Positions 31,377-41,960 of a stretch of DNA of 64,000 bases are shown here, piece by piece. Numbering within the stretch: position 1 is the stretch's first letter; every line of letters begins with the position of its first letter. The notes under the pieces were generated by a model, which was not told where the DNA came from, ran no database searches, and saw nothing but the letters and a program-made list of their open reading frames with translations. The position numbers and the translations under genes were made by a program. The DNA is taken from NCBI GenBank assembly GCA_021399435.1, contig JAJTUP010000025.1:62001-126000 (forward strand), read 5' to 3'. Source of the DNA: Diaporthe sp. PMI_573. Taxonomy: Eukaryota; Ascomycota; Sordariomycetes; Diaporthales; Diaporthaceae.

Positions 31377-32050
31377 ATGCAGCAGATTTTGTCCTCACTT
31401 TCCAACGTACTGAACGGAACAGAGAATGCCGGGCAGCTGAATTCTGCGTTCAAGAATGCCTGGGATTTGTTCTCGGGCCTGTCGAGTTGGCAGAATTTCC
31501 GCCTGCTGCAGTTTGCCTTCAAGAGTGCTTGGTATGGGCTCTCGGCCCAGTTGACTTGGTGGCGTGTCACTTGGGCTGGCACGAAAGCTACTGCTGCTGA
31601 CCTCCATGCCGAGGTGGATATCAAAGACTTTCTCAACTGGGAAACCTCAGAACACGGTAAGGCCGTCCAATATACGCTCAATGAAAGTGTCATGTCTTGA
31701 ATACTGATCAGGCGACAGAAAGATACTTAGAGGGGGTACATTACAAGATCAATGCCTTCCTAGGCCAGTCAGCGGCCAACTTCTACACCTTCATGTCTGT
31801 GGCACAGGATGCTACTACTGAAGACATCTGGAAGGCTTACATAAGGATGTCTGCAGAGGCTGCACTAGATTTCAGTGCCCAGAGCACGCATGCTACTACT
31901 AGGGCTGATCTTCTTGCCATAGTTCTTGACATTCTGGTTGACGAGACGAAGCGGGGCAAGTACAACAAGGTTCTGGAGAGAATCATCATTCGGGCGGCAA
32001 CCAAGCCATATTGGCTTTGGTCATTTGTCAAGAACATAATCTTTGGGTAG
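31377..32050 (+). CDS. J-domain-like protein lacking HPD (island gene 4)
   Basis: Two exons, 31377-31656 and 31719-32050, with a 62-bp intron (GTAAGG to GACAG), in phase. The product has 203 residues. The C-terminal half begins NFYTFMSVAQDATTEDIWKA at about residue 114, matching helices I and II of DnaJ domains (NFY-x-x-L-x-V-x-x-x-A-T-x-x-D-I-x-K-A-Y). It later shows the helix III-IV pattern ending ILVDETKRGKYNKVLER. The HPD loop that activates Hsp70 is absent. The N-terminal half holds two similar helices (AFKNAWDLFSGLSSW and AFKSAWYGLSAQLTWW). No signal peptide is visible; the C-terminus is aromatic and hydrophobic (YWLWSFVKNIIFG). A structural or regulatory J-like role is inferred. Confidence 0.7.
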
Positions 32051-32405
32051 AGTGGCCATGTGGGGAGTGATTTGTTTTGGTCAACACTGGATGGGGTGTC
32101 CATGCTGTGGGAGCGTTGCACGGATTTGGAGATGTACTGTAGACTAGTCTTCCACTCCAGATAGCTCGAGCCCAGCTCCAGCTGAGTGGGGGTTATTTCG
32201 GCCCCGTTGCAAGCCTGCCAGTGACTTGGCGGCACAAACACCACAATCAGCTCGGGCGCTGTTTGCTCAGGAAGAATTAGATGCTGCATCTGCCATTGAA
32301 AGAACGTGGAAACCTATCTATTATAATTGTGAAACTTCTGTTGATCAAGCCTGTCCGCTACGTGCATGGTTCAAGCGACTTGCCTCTACCCCGTCCTTTC
32401 CTCTC

Positions 32406-33794
32406 TTAAACACCAGATGAGGCTTTCTTCGACAGCGACCATGTCTCCTGCAGCTCCGAGGCATCTGCCATCATCTTTTCCAGCCGCTCGTTGACCGATC
32501 TCAGGATTGCTCGTGGAGCAGGCAGCCCGAAGAGGACCGTAACCCGTGCGCCGTCTATAAGCTCTTCAGTTTTCCACCCAGCACTCGCCGTTGCAGCGAG
32601 CAGCGTGCGGAGCTGGAGCAGGCCGTCGTCGACGGCGTCGAGGGCCGCAACATCGCCGTCAATGGCTGAGATCATTAATCTCATATGCGCCACTGGTACA
32701 TGTTCGGGAACAAAGAGGCCGACAGCACTCGGCTGTCTGCCCTCCTGCTGCGGGAGGCTGGTGATGGCTCGGTCATAGTGCGAGTAGAGCACGACTAGGT
32801 TGCCAGCGATGCTCACGAAGTCCTGTCGCAGCTGGAGCAGTGTCTCGCGGATCTCCTTGTTGAGGGAATGCCAAGGTGCTCCTTCACCTACATGTCGGTA
32901 AAGCAGGTCGGCGGTCCTCTGCTTTTCCTCATCGGCAGCTGCTCCCGCAGCCGCCATTTCCGGCTCTGCTGACATGTCCTCGAGGGCATAGAATAACCTC
33001 AGGAACCTCCAACGGACCTTGTGTAGCCAAAGAACGATTGTGTGGGGGCTGGCGAGATATTGAGCCACACGGTGGTGCCTCTCGCGGGCGATGCTCAGTC
33101 TTTCCTGGAGCGCCGTACACACCTGTGCGGGGTCAGAGTGAAGGTCGGAGCCGCGCATGAGCCGTGAGAAGCATATCTCCGCAACCCTCTTGATCGTCAG
33201 GGGTAGGTGCCATTCGTCTGCATTATCCTCCGGTGATACCAACGTCGCCCTTGTTGTGCCCATGTCCTCGTCAACAAGACTAAATGTATCTGGCTCCAAC
33301 TTCAGCAGCGGAGTGTCTGGGCACAAAAAAGGTGTGTAGAGGTCGATGATGGAGTTGATCTGATCATCAATGGGGAGCGTGATGTGTTGTGTTGTCACGA
33401 AGAGGGATACGTCGCTCCGTGTTCCCCCTCCGCCACTGTAACGTCCTAGCGCGACAGCGTTCCAGTACCGCAAAGCAGTGTCGACGACATTTGCGGGCAA
33501 ATGAGGTGTGATGTAAACGATGATGGTGCATGCGAGTATGGCAAGAAGGGCTGCCCGGTAGATCTCCCGGGAGAAATCGGAAGAGGTGCTCGAGTACGTG
33601 TCCAAGGGGCTCTGTTCGAGAGCGAGTGCTTCGGCTTTATGGATCTCGAGGCCAGGCGTCATTGCCCGCTTGGCTCTACCTGTCATGGAGGCGCTTGGGG
33701 AGGGCATGACTGAGGGATCTTGTCGGAACTTGTTCTGAGACTCGTCAGGACGCAGGGAGGTATCTTTGCTCGTTGGGGCTTGGGGGCCAGACAT
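32406..33794 (-). CDS. Membrane-anchored helical protein, unknown (island gene 5)
   Basis: One open frame from an ATG at 33794, giving 462 residues. A disordered, polar N-terminus of about 85 residues precedes a membrane helix (IYRAALLAILACTIIVYITP). The following region has short helices and an amphipathic Trp-rich stretch (TIVLWLHKVRWRFLRLFYAL). Long helices with coiled-coil character fill the C-terminal half (IRETLLQLRQDFVSIAGNLV; SVNERLEKMMADASELQETW). No domain is recognised. The layout repeats that of island genes 1 and 2, although I cannot demonstrate homology by eye. It is convergent with island gene 4. Confidence 0.75.
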   Translation of the reverse strand: MSGPQAPTSKDTSLRPDESQNKFRQDPSVMPSPSASMTGRAKRAMTPGLEIHKAEALALEQSPLDTYSSTSSDFSREIYRAALLAILACTIIVYITPHLPANVVDTALRYWNAVALGRYSGGGGTRSDVSLFVTTQHITLPIDDQINSIIDLYTPFLCPDTPLLKLEPDTFSLVDEDMGTTRATLVSPEDNADEWHLPLTIKRVAEICFSRLMRGSDLHSDPAQVCTALQERLSIARERHHRVAQYLASPHTIVLWLHKVRWRFLRLFYALEDMSAEPEMAAAGAAADEEKQRTADLLYRHVGEGAPWHSLNKEIRETLLQLRQDFVSIAGNLVVLYSHYDRAITSLPQQEGRQPSAVGLFVPEHVPVAHMRLMISAIDGDVAALDAVDDGLLQLRTLLAATASAGWKTEELIDGARVTVLFGLPAPRAILRSVNERLEKMMADASELQETWSLSKKASSGV

Positions 33795-34330
33795 TTTTGC
33801 ACGGTTTCCTGTTTACTGTAGATAATGCAGAGGTACTAATCTTGAGGTCAATAATTGTAACTGTGAGGAGAGAAAGTCAGCTCTGAGGAGTGTACATTAA
33901 TCAACTCTTAAGTACTATGCCAAGGTCAAAGGCGGTAGGTATCCCGATGCAGGACATGGCCCTCCTTCTCCCCATCTTTATTTCTTCAGAATGGCTACTA
34001 GGTAAAGCAACGTGGATGCACAAAGAAGGCAGATGGGATGTTAGACTGTGTTAAATTGCCAAGACGGGATGGCTGAAAGGGAATTCCAGCAGCTGAGCGG
34101 CCTGTGTCAAGCTTTAGATTCCTGTGGACCAATTATCTGCACAGCTCCTTGCCCGCCCTTTCTGACAAATCACTCAAGTAACCCTGTTCACCCCCGGAGA
34201 CCGCTCTGGCCTCACCTTCAAGCCTGAGCCCAGTCTTTTCAGAATTGACATCTCGACGATCACCAGCCGTGAGGAACCCAACTGCCCGTAGGCACCAACA
34301 GCTGGAGGATCTCCCCTAAGACATGGGTCG
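33795..34330. other. Spacer
   Basis: About 540 bp upstream of island gene 5 and downstream of island gene 6. No gene or motif supported. Confidence 0.45.
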
Positions 34331-35155
34331 TCACGAGCCAGTGGGCTCATCACCCAAGAGGCGGCGGATAGCACGTGTCGACTTCCTAATGGCCCTCTCG
34401 TCACGCCTGTCATACGACTTTTCCAGGTATTCGGTGAGCTTGAGAAGCTCGATGCGGGTCTCGTTGCTGATGACGCCTGGGGAAAATGTCAGCATTGGTC
34501 TCATCCCGCTCCCGCACATCGCGGGTTCTAGTCTGCTCACCTGAACCACCTTTCGCATACCGCCTCGATCCATCAGGGTTTTGTTTCGTGAAGGCTATCA
34601 GCCAGTGGGATGTGAGACATATGTGGTGGCCGCCAATCGGGCACCCTTTGCCCTTGAGCCACTGCTCAATGGCACTTCTCCGGTGCTTCCACATTGTGAG
34701 GTTGTTCTCGTCCCAGGTATAGGCCCCGTTCCGGTAGATGATGGCGCCGTGGATGTAGGCAAATTCTACTGCGGCCCGTATCAGGAGCTCAAATTGCGTC
34801 GTTATGTATTCCCGCATTGGGAGCGCGGCTTGTTGTATGGCCAGGAACACCGTCCCGGCCATTGCCGCCTCGGTCGCCACGTTGGACACGTTCTGCGGGT
34901 GCAGGTTCTGGTCAATATTGCCGGGGTGTAGCCTCCAGGTGCGGGCCAGGGACAAGATTGTCGTTACCTCGTCCTGGCAGAACGGGATGATGAACTCATC
35001 CCCGGCGTCGATCGCAGCGCGGATCTCCTCCATCGGAACGCCGCATATAGACTGCTAAGCTTCAGCACGCCGGGATCAATGCCGGCATTCTTTTTTTTTG
35101 GGGGGGGGGGGCGGGCGGTTGGCTGGCTTACATCCGCTCCACTTGCGTCGCACAT
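34331..35155 (-). CDS. Unknown helical protein (island gene 6)
   Basis: Three exons: 35155-35132 (only eight codons), 35051-34541 and 34476-34331. The introns are 80 bp (GTAAGC to AGCAG) and 63 bp (GTGAGC to CCCAG), and both keep phase. The product has 226 residues. It starts MCDASGAD. The body is mixed helix and strand (FCQDEVTTILSLARTWRLHP; FELLIRAAVEFAYIHGAIIY; CPIGGHHICLTSHWLIAFTK) and ends in a charged helical tail (RIELLKLTEYLEKSYDRRDE). There is no membrane helix or signal peptide, unlike most of its neighbours. I do not recognise the family. An alternative start is the ATG at 35033, without the mini-exon. The first intron contains runs of 12 C and 9 A on the coding strand. Confidence 0.65.
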
Positions 35156-35889
35156 GGTGCCTCAGTTCTTTCTTCAAGCTCCTGATGTGTGACGGAATCG
35201 CTGTAATATGTGAGTGCATTGCCTTTTCGGCTGAATAGAGCGACATGCTACTTAAATAGCTAAAGTGGCCTCATACTCCTCCCTCAGCTTATATGACATA
35301 TCAAATTGGAGTTTCAAGCCCTTATTGTACCAAATTGTATCGGACCAATGCTGAGTTCTTTGTAAGCACGCTTTCTGAGATGGGAATCTCCACCCATGCA
35401 GTCTTAAAATACAACCCACCAAGGCAGCCTCGTATAGCCCCTGCGTCAGCTTCCCATGTGAATCACGCGTGGCCCAAACAAAGAGCAACGTGGCGAGCGG
35501 GATACACCGGTTTCATTGCTGCCATCAGGAAAAGGAGAGGCGTTTTCATCTGACGCAAACAACTCTCCGGGTTCCTCAGGACCAGGAGCAGCTCCAAGCG
35601 CATACCTCCAAGAATTGAGGCACAGCACACAAAGTAATAGCACACTTGTAAACCCAAAAGTCGAGCTGAAAATTTAGGCGCCTCGCAGCCAACGTCGCAT
35701 CTTTCTAGGTCATCCTGTGCTGCCTCAACCCAAGTCAAAACAGACAAAGGGCCATAGGGTCATACAATCCAGGGGCAAGGCCGTTTGACAGATGCAGGGC
35801 TAGATTCAAGCCGTAGGACAGGTCCTTTGAAGTTGAATCAGCCTCGGGATGTTCACGCTACTGGTGGATTTAGGATTTTCAGCCTGTAT
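35156..35889. other. Spacer
   Basis: About 730 bp upstream of island gene 6 and downstream of island gene 7. The minus-strand open frames here have no recognisable features. Confidence 0.45.
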
Positions 35890-37173
35890 CTATTCATCCG
35901 GGCTGGGCCACACCAGGCCATCTGTGCGAACAATCTCCAGTGTCATGCTACGAGCACGAATGTTGCTCGACCAGGTCCCAACACAGAATCCCGTGAAGTT
36001 ATCCACCCAAAACTGGCCAGCTTCTAGCATGGATCCTGCATTGATGTCAGGATAAGTTGACGCAATGCCAAATGTACTCCCTCGAAGTTCCGGGTCGACG
36101 ATAATATATTCCGGGTCCTTCAATGTGCAGGCCCAGTAATCGCCATCAAACCCACCAGTAACGGTCCACAGACCACAAGGTGTCTTTCGCGTTTCGAGAC
36201 TGGAAACGATAACAAGCGCAACCATGATGCCCATCAATGTAACAGAATAAATCTTGTACCAGGTGGACGAAATGCAGGGAATGATAGTAGAAGTAGTCAT
36301 GCCTCTCACGAAGTAGTAGCCGATAACTACTAGCGAAGGAAAGAGGATGAGGTGGTATAAGATGACGCAAACCAGGTAGCTCACGCTCTGCGGGTTGTTC
36401 TGTATAAAGATGGAGCCAAAGGTGTGAAGCAACAACATCACCCAGGCAGTGAGCATGAGGAGGAAGAAAATGGACCGAAACATCCTGCTAGGTAGATACG
36501 CCGTAGCTCGGTAGGAGTGTACCTCTGAAGCCGGCTTTCCGGTGTGTTGGAGGAGACTGTCCAGGGACAGCCTTCTCGTGCCGCCTAATGCTAGAACTTG
36601 CTCGCGTGGTGCGAAGGCAAAGTGGTTCGTCAGCCACAATGCAGCAGACAGCCGATATAGCCCGAGTATGGCCAGTGGACTGAAGACGGCGTCCACGGTG
36701 GCGACGACGGGTCCCCACCCGGAGGTATTTGCTCCCAGGTTGTAGATAGCTTGAAGGCCCTGAAGCGTGACGATCAACGTCTTGGCAAAATCCCAGGACA
36801 GTACCTCAACCCTCGCCGATTCCGGAAGATAAGTGCAGTAGTCAAGGCTGCATGATGCCATCTGCTCTGACCCATTCCATCCTTGCGGAGTCCAGAACAG
36901 TGCGTTGGCTGCGGCGATGCTTGGGATATCCCAGCTAGAAGACCTGATACGTCGATCCGTTATGGCTGCGTAGCGCCATACAATTGACGTCGGGATGTAA
37001 TGGCAGATGCGGTCGTGCCACCGGGGGTGAGTGGATGTCAAATATGAAGGTTGCGGCGCGCCAGCCGCAAGGTGCGCGATCAGTGGCGCGAGACCGAGAG
37101 TTATCAGGGATATCCAGTCTGAAAGGTCAATACCCTGGCTTTGCAGTAGGAGAGGGAGAACTTTGAAAGTCAT
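35890..37173 (-). CDS. Multi-pass membrane protein, unknown (island gene 7)
   Basis: One open frame of 427 residues from an ATG at 37173. Membrane helices include WISLITLGLAPLIAHLAAGA, VDAVFSPLAILGLYRLSAAL, SIFFLLMLTAWVMLLLHTFG, VSYLVCVILYHLILFPSLVV and YSVTLMGIMVALVIVSSLET. Between helices one and two is a loop with three cysteines (MASCSLDYCTYLP), probably extracytosolic, and the C-terminal 90 residues form another Cys-containing soluble part. The family is unknown to me; similar proteins in other ascomycetes are usually left as hypothetical. It is the only clearly polytopic member of the island and could be the membrane partner of the single-pass proteins. Confidence 0.75.
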   Translation of the reverse strand: MTFKVLPLLLQSQGIDLSDWISLITLGLAPLIAHLAAGAPQPSYLTSTHPRWHDRICHYIPTSIVWRYAAITDRRIRSSSWDIPSIAAANALFWTPQGWNGSEQMASCSLDYCTYLPESARVEVLSWDFAKTLIVTLQGLQAIYNLGANTSGWGPVVATVDAVFSPLAILGLYRLSAALWLTNHFAFAPREQVLALGGTRRLSLDSLLQHTGKPASEVHSYRATAYLPSRMFRSIFFLLMLTAWVMLLLHTFGSIFIQNNPQSVSYLVCVILYHLILFPSLVVIGYYFVRGMTTSTIIPCISSTWYKIYSVTLMGIMVALVIVSSLETRKTPCGLWTVTGGFDGDYWACTLKDPEYIIVDPELRGSTFGIASTYPDINAGSMLEAGQFWVDNFTGFCVGTWSSNIRARSMTLEIVRTDGLVWPSPDE

Positions 37174-40100
37174 AGCTTGTTTTGCAGATGGCAGGAGTGA
37201 GTGTGGAAACCAGAGTTAGCAACGCGACACGAATGCAGCGAGGTACGAGGTAGGGAAAATGTGATATTTGTTTTGTGCGTTCACTTGGGATCTGATTGTA
37301 TTCCCTCTCTCATGCTCAGTGGCATTGAGATCCGTTGGGGGCCGCTCAAAGATTGGAAGCTCGATCACAAACACGAAGGATTTTTCTGGATAATTTTATT
37401 CTGGGGGTGGCGTGAACGGCCCCCTCGTAATATCGCCTCAAAGGTCTGAAGGGATGATTGGCTTTGAATCATGCCGTCATTGCATAGTCCAATCTGATCA
37501 TAAGGGGGCTGTAAGCGAAAATTCCAGCCGTGCTGATAAGTAATGGGATGATGATAGGCGAGCTCATGCATAGCTGCTGTTCAACCGTTTTCACCAACGA
37601 TGGAGAGAAACCTTGGAAGTATCTCCGCCCCCCTCCCCGGCCCCTGCATGACCTTATAACACTATTCTTCACACATATACTCACTATAGATGTCCTTCGG
37701 GGAAATGACTAACTTTCCGATGTGTTTTATTTACTTAAGAAATCCAACTTCTACTTTTGTCATTTCAGTTCCTTAATTGAAGATCTTGATTGAAGTGGCC
37801 AGAACATGGTTCAATGCATCCACAGGAATCGGTCAAGTAAATACAAACCTAAGATACCGGCGAAAATAAACATTCAGGATTAGACCCACTGTTACTTCTG
37901 CCACTTCAGATGACTATCGTTGCAAATGGAGCTGTACCCGCAAAACGGCCAGGAACTATTCAGGCGATATAACTTTGTAGCCCGCTATCACCTCAATCGT
38001 ATTAATTAAAAGACTTCATCGATTGCGCATCAGGTCAAACTTGAAACACCGTGCAACCCAAACAGAAAGGTATAAGTAAGGCGAAATAGACTGGGCCAGG
38101 CGACGATTTAATTACGTGGGCTTCCCGATGGATAGATGCGCGGGGAAAGTGGAGCGTGACCAGTCACCGTACCGGAAGCCTGGAACACATCATCAGCATC
38201 ACTTCTGGAACCGCTCATCTCACCCCACGACTGGAAAGTGGCCTGGTACGTGACCATCTCCTTCGCCGGATCGGCCGCTCCATGATTCCTTTATGGCAGC
38301 TTCAAGGGATATGATGAGTGCCATTCACCACGTCAAAGGTCGAGATGTCAGTCGCTCAGCGGATGTGGAGCTGACAAGCTTCTGAATCTAATGCGATACG
38401 AGGGTTGCAATACTTAAATGCTGGCATTGGATTCCTCAATGCGTCTGACGACCTGCAACGTGCAAGCATCGCGGACAAGGTCAGACTCGGAAGAGCGGAC
38501 TAACAGACCTCACCAGTTGCCTCGGTCCTGTGCCCCCAGTCCAATGCTGGGTCCTACCCTGCGGTTGCTCCCGGTTCTGATGGCCTCTGTTGCGTTCGAT
38601 GGCACGGCTGCCGCTTGCGCCGCTGGTCACCTCATGGGTGACAGAACGAGGCCTGTCAGAGTTCTGAAGGTTAGTGCCTTCAGCAGTGTGTGTGTGTACG
38701 GCAGGGTCGCAGTAAAGTGCCTGGAGACGAGTTGGGACGATTGAGAGTGGTTCGGACAACTTTGCATTGAATTTGAGTGGGCTTCTGTCAGCCCTCCTCA
38801 CAGTCCCTCCGACATCGTCTCACCCGCGGGCACGCGTGGGTTGGCTCTGGTGCGCAGATAGGGAGGCCGGAAAATTCGGCCCTCAGACCCACTATCTTTG
38901 GCTTTAAATAACCAGCCAACCCTAACCCTGACAGTAACCAAACTAAATACAGATAAACTTCAGAAATCAGACTATCTAATGAGCTAAGTTACATGCTTTT
39001 TAGGTAAGAAATAAGGGTAATGCAGAGGTACGAAGTTAGGGTCTTAAAACAGCCCAAAAAATCGACTCACGGCCACCAAACTTATCTGCCGGCGTGCACG
39101 CCCCATGGGCACTTAGAGGAAATCCAGTGCCAAGTCTAGGGTAACTCCCTACGTGCAGCGCCCATACAAGCGTTTCCGTTTAACAAGAGTAGAGGAGGGG
39201 GTTCATGAAGCCCAATAAAGGATTCCCTGCCTTCTTCCTCTTGTCGTTGGCGAGCGAAGTAATGTGACATGATAGTTAAAGCATGATCTGGGATGGCTCG
39301 TGCCGATTTGACGTGAGATTCGTCCTCGATCAGCTAGACCGAGACTGCAGCCTTGACCAATACTCTGCTCAGTCAAGATCTGCTGCAAAACTCTGGCTTC
39401 GCGCGGAATATATGCTATGTCAACATTGTCGAAACGAGCTCGCCAACATACGCAGGGAACTGGAGGCAGAAGGCAAGGAATCCGAGTACACCATCGCTGG
39501 GAGAGCAAATGCTATTATCAATCAGACTCTGTTCATCCGATCCTGTTGGATCGGTACTCAAGTGAGCATTGGGCCACTCAATAGTGTTTGCTGGCACGAC
39601 GGAAACACGGGGTAAGCGACTCAGGAAGCTTTCCCCTGACAAGTAGGTGTATTATTTCGTGTCGACATCAGGGCGAACTGGTGTGCCAAGTAATTGCTTC
39701 CGGAGAGGGTTGGGGTACGTTTTGATAACATGTTATCTTGACCGATTTTGAAACCGTCAGAGTGCCAGATCTTGTGTGTGGCCTGATGCCTGACACCTGG
39801 GCACTGGCCAACAAGCGCTTCCATGTTTTAACTTTAGAACCTCGCCTGCAAAAATGTCCGTTTACAAAAGAAAGCTGTTCCCTCCAGATTATTCCTGCTT
39901 TTTCTCTCAGAAAACGATGATGGCTATTTTTGTTCGGCGGTGGCAACGTCTGCAAGTCGGCCGAATGCAAATCCGGATTTGACCCCGGCTTTTCGGAGCG
40001 TGTGGTGAGATCGGACCCGCAGATCACCTCCGTACCCTGTTTTGAATACGAGTAAGCTTCGCCTGTCTCCAGAAAAGATGTCATCTGGCATCCAACGTTG

Positions 40101-40357
40101 TAGAACAATCACCACTGACGCCGATGTCATTGGCAGCCCTACATGCAGATCAAGATACGCGGTGATTCTTTAAAGATATACTTCTGAGCCTGGCGCTCAG
40201 TAGTCAAAGCAAACGTACGACAGCAATGCCTTGACTCTCGACGTTTTAGACATATCCCATTTTTGGCCGGCCTCAGCGCCTCACTACCACGCTCATCCGC
40301 ATCTCATTTTGTTGACCGGGTCTCATCACTCGCGTCAATGTCCACTCGCTCCAAGGA
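37174..40357. other. Long spacer, 3.2 kb
   Basis: No supported gene. The most protein-like frame is 39283-39615 (+, 110 codons from an ATG, with RNELANIRRELEAEGKE), but it lacks a domain and I would not call it. Around 38920 a short AACCCTAACCCTGAC stretch recalls telomere repeats but is only two units. The rest is unremarkable, with mild AT enrichment near 37.7-38.0 kb. Confidence 0.45.
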
Positions 40358-41694
40358 ATGGAAGTTAGGAATAGTGATGGCATGACAGTATGGGTTCCAA
40401 ACGAGGCCTTTGAATTCCTCCAGAAGATATGGAAGCCAGAGTACCAGTGGGCCCCGGTTCCCGTTGACAAGTCCCTTGCAAGAGCACCTGAGCAGATCGC
40501 TTTCATCCAGACCCCGACTCCGGCCCCGGAGTCATCAGCAGCAGGACCTCCTCGGCCTCAGGATTCAAATACGTCTGAAGATGAGCCCAAACCAGCAAAT
40601 AAGCCATCAGTGCTGCAGGCATTCAGGGCCTTTGCCGGGCGACGCAAAGCTTCAACGTCATCGTCGGCAACGCAAAAGTCAGAACCACAGCCAGCTCCAG
40701 AGGGAACAAAACAAGCATTGCCCCAAATATTCGCAGAGATTTTGGTTGAGTCGAAGCCGTCTTTCACGCCACCGGTGCCACCACCAGTCAACGTACCCGC
40801 ACTCGAATCAAAAACGCCGACAGTACCACCCGTCCCGCCAACACCAAAAGTAGTCCCTGGAACCCCTCGGACTCCACGAACCCCTAGGACCCCTCTCCCT
40901 CCAATAGAAACATCTTTGCTCCAGCGACGATCAAGAACCTCTCGCGACAGCCCTGGATCCGCTGAACTCGAGACGGCGATAACAGCTGTATCCAGCCCAG
41001 GAGACACGGAGTCGCTGCATACACCTTCCACGGCGACGGAGCTCGAGAGCCCGCGAACGCCAAGGGATAGCCTCAAGCTCAGAAACAACCGCAACACGCT
41101 CCCACTGCCATCGATCGGACGGACGTCAGGACCAAGCAAGCCAGCACTCCAGTTGTCGAACCTCGAGTACCTGGGCAACGACAACTACCAGCCCCCACAG
41201 GGCCCATGGCCATCCGTGGACGACTGGCGCGGCTACCAACAAGACAATCAGTGGGGCGGCTACCAACTCACCCAAGACTTCCACCCTGGCGGATGGGAGG
41301 CCGTCGAGAACAGACGCGCCCTGCCCATGCCCGGCGATCTCTCCTCGCCGCCGGGGCCGTGGAAGCTCGAGGACGGCAGGGGAAATTACAGGCGCAAGGC
41401 GGGCACGCGGGCCGCGGCGTGGAAGACGCTGGACGGGAGTCGGCGAGAACTGGACACCAAGGACAACTTCGTCACGCGGAAGCAGACCGATACTGCATGG
41501 CATGGCAGCAAGAAGGGATTTGCGCTGCGGATGGATATGCATCTTAATGTGGAGGTGCAGATGAAGGGGACTGTTTCTGGAGACATTACGTTGTCTGCTG
41601 AGGCTTTGTTCGTGAGTTCTGACCATCCCACACCGATTCATCCATGCATGTGGTTCGTCCCATCAAACTGACATGAACCATCTAGGCCCTCTGA
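40358..41694 (+). CDS. Proline-rich, largely disordered protein, unknown
   Basis: Exons 40358-41611 and 41686-41694. The last intron (GTGAGT to TCTAG, with a CTGAC branch site) leaves a two-codon final exon, giving 420 residues; without splicing the frame ends at 41671. The N-terminal 40 residues look folded (GMTVWVPNEAFEFLQKIWKP). The centre is disordered and rich in Pro, Ser and Thr, with repeated TPRTPRTPRTP (likely proline-directed phosphosites). A Trp/Gln/Gly-rich stretch (QGPWPSVDDWRGYQQDNQWG) precedes a short ordered end (RMDMHLNVEVQMKGTVSGDI), typical of fungal proteins that close with an amphipathic strand or helix. Function unknown. Confidence 0.7.
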
Positions 41695-41960
41695 GTGACA
41701 TGTATATAATGTATTTGTATGCTTGATTTAGCGTCGAGGATTTTGGCGTTCTCCTTGGGGCAAATGGACAGGATCACGAGGGAAAGCCTAACAGGGAGTT
41801 GGGCATGTACCAGAGAGCGTTGCCGTTTCTTGATACCCCCTTTTATTGATATAGAGCATGGATGGCTACCTAGGTAGCAAGCCTTGTAGGACTATAATGT
41901 TATGGTAGAAGATAATTTTCATTCCCAACCCTACATGTACCATCCTTTTTGACTGCACTC

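Noticed and set aside
38918..38934. Telomere-like AACCCTAACCCTGAC stretch
   Set aside because: Only two units; too short to be an interstitial telomere.
39283..39615. Plus-strand 110-codon frame with an ATG
   Set aside because: Protein-like in one stretch only, no domain, no splice partners and no supporting promoter.
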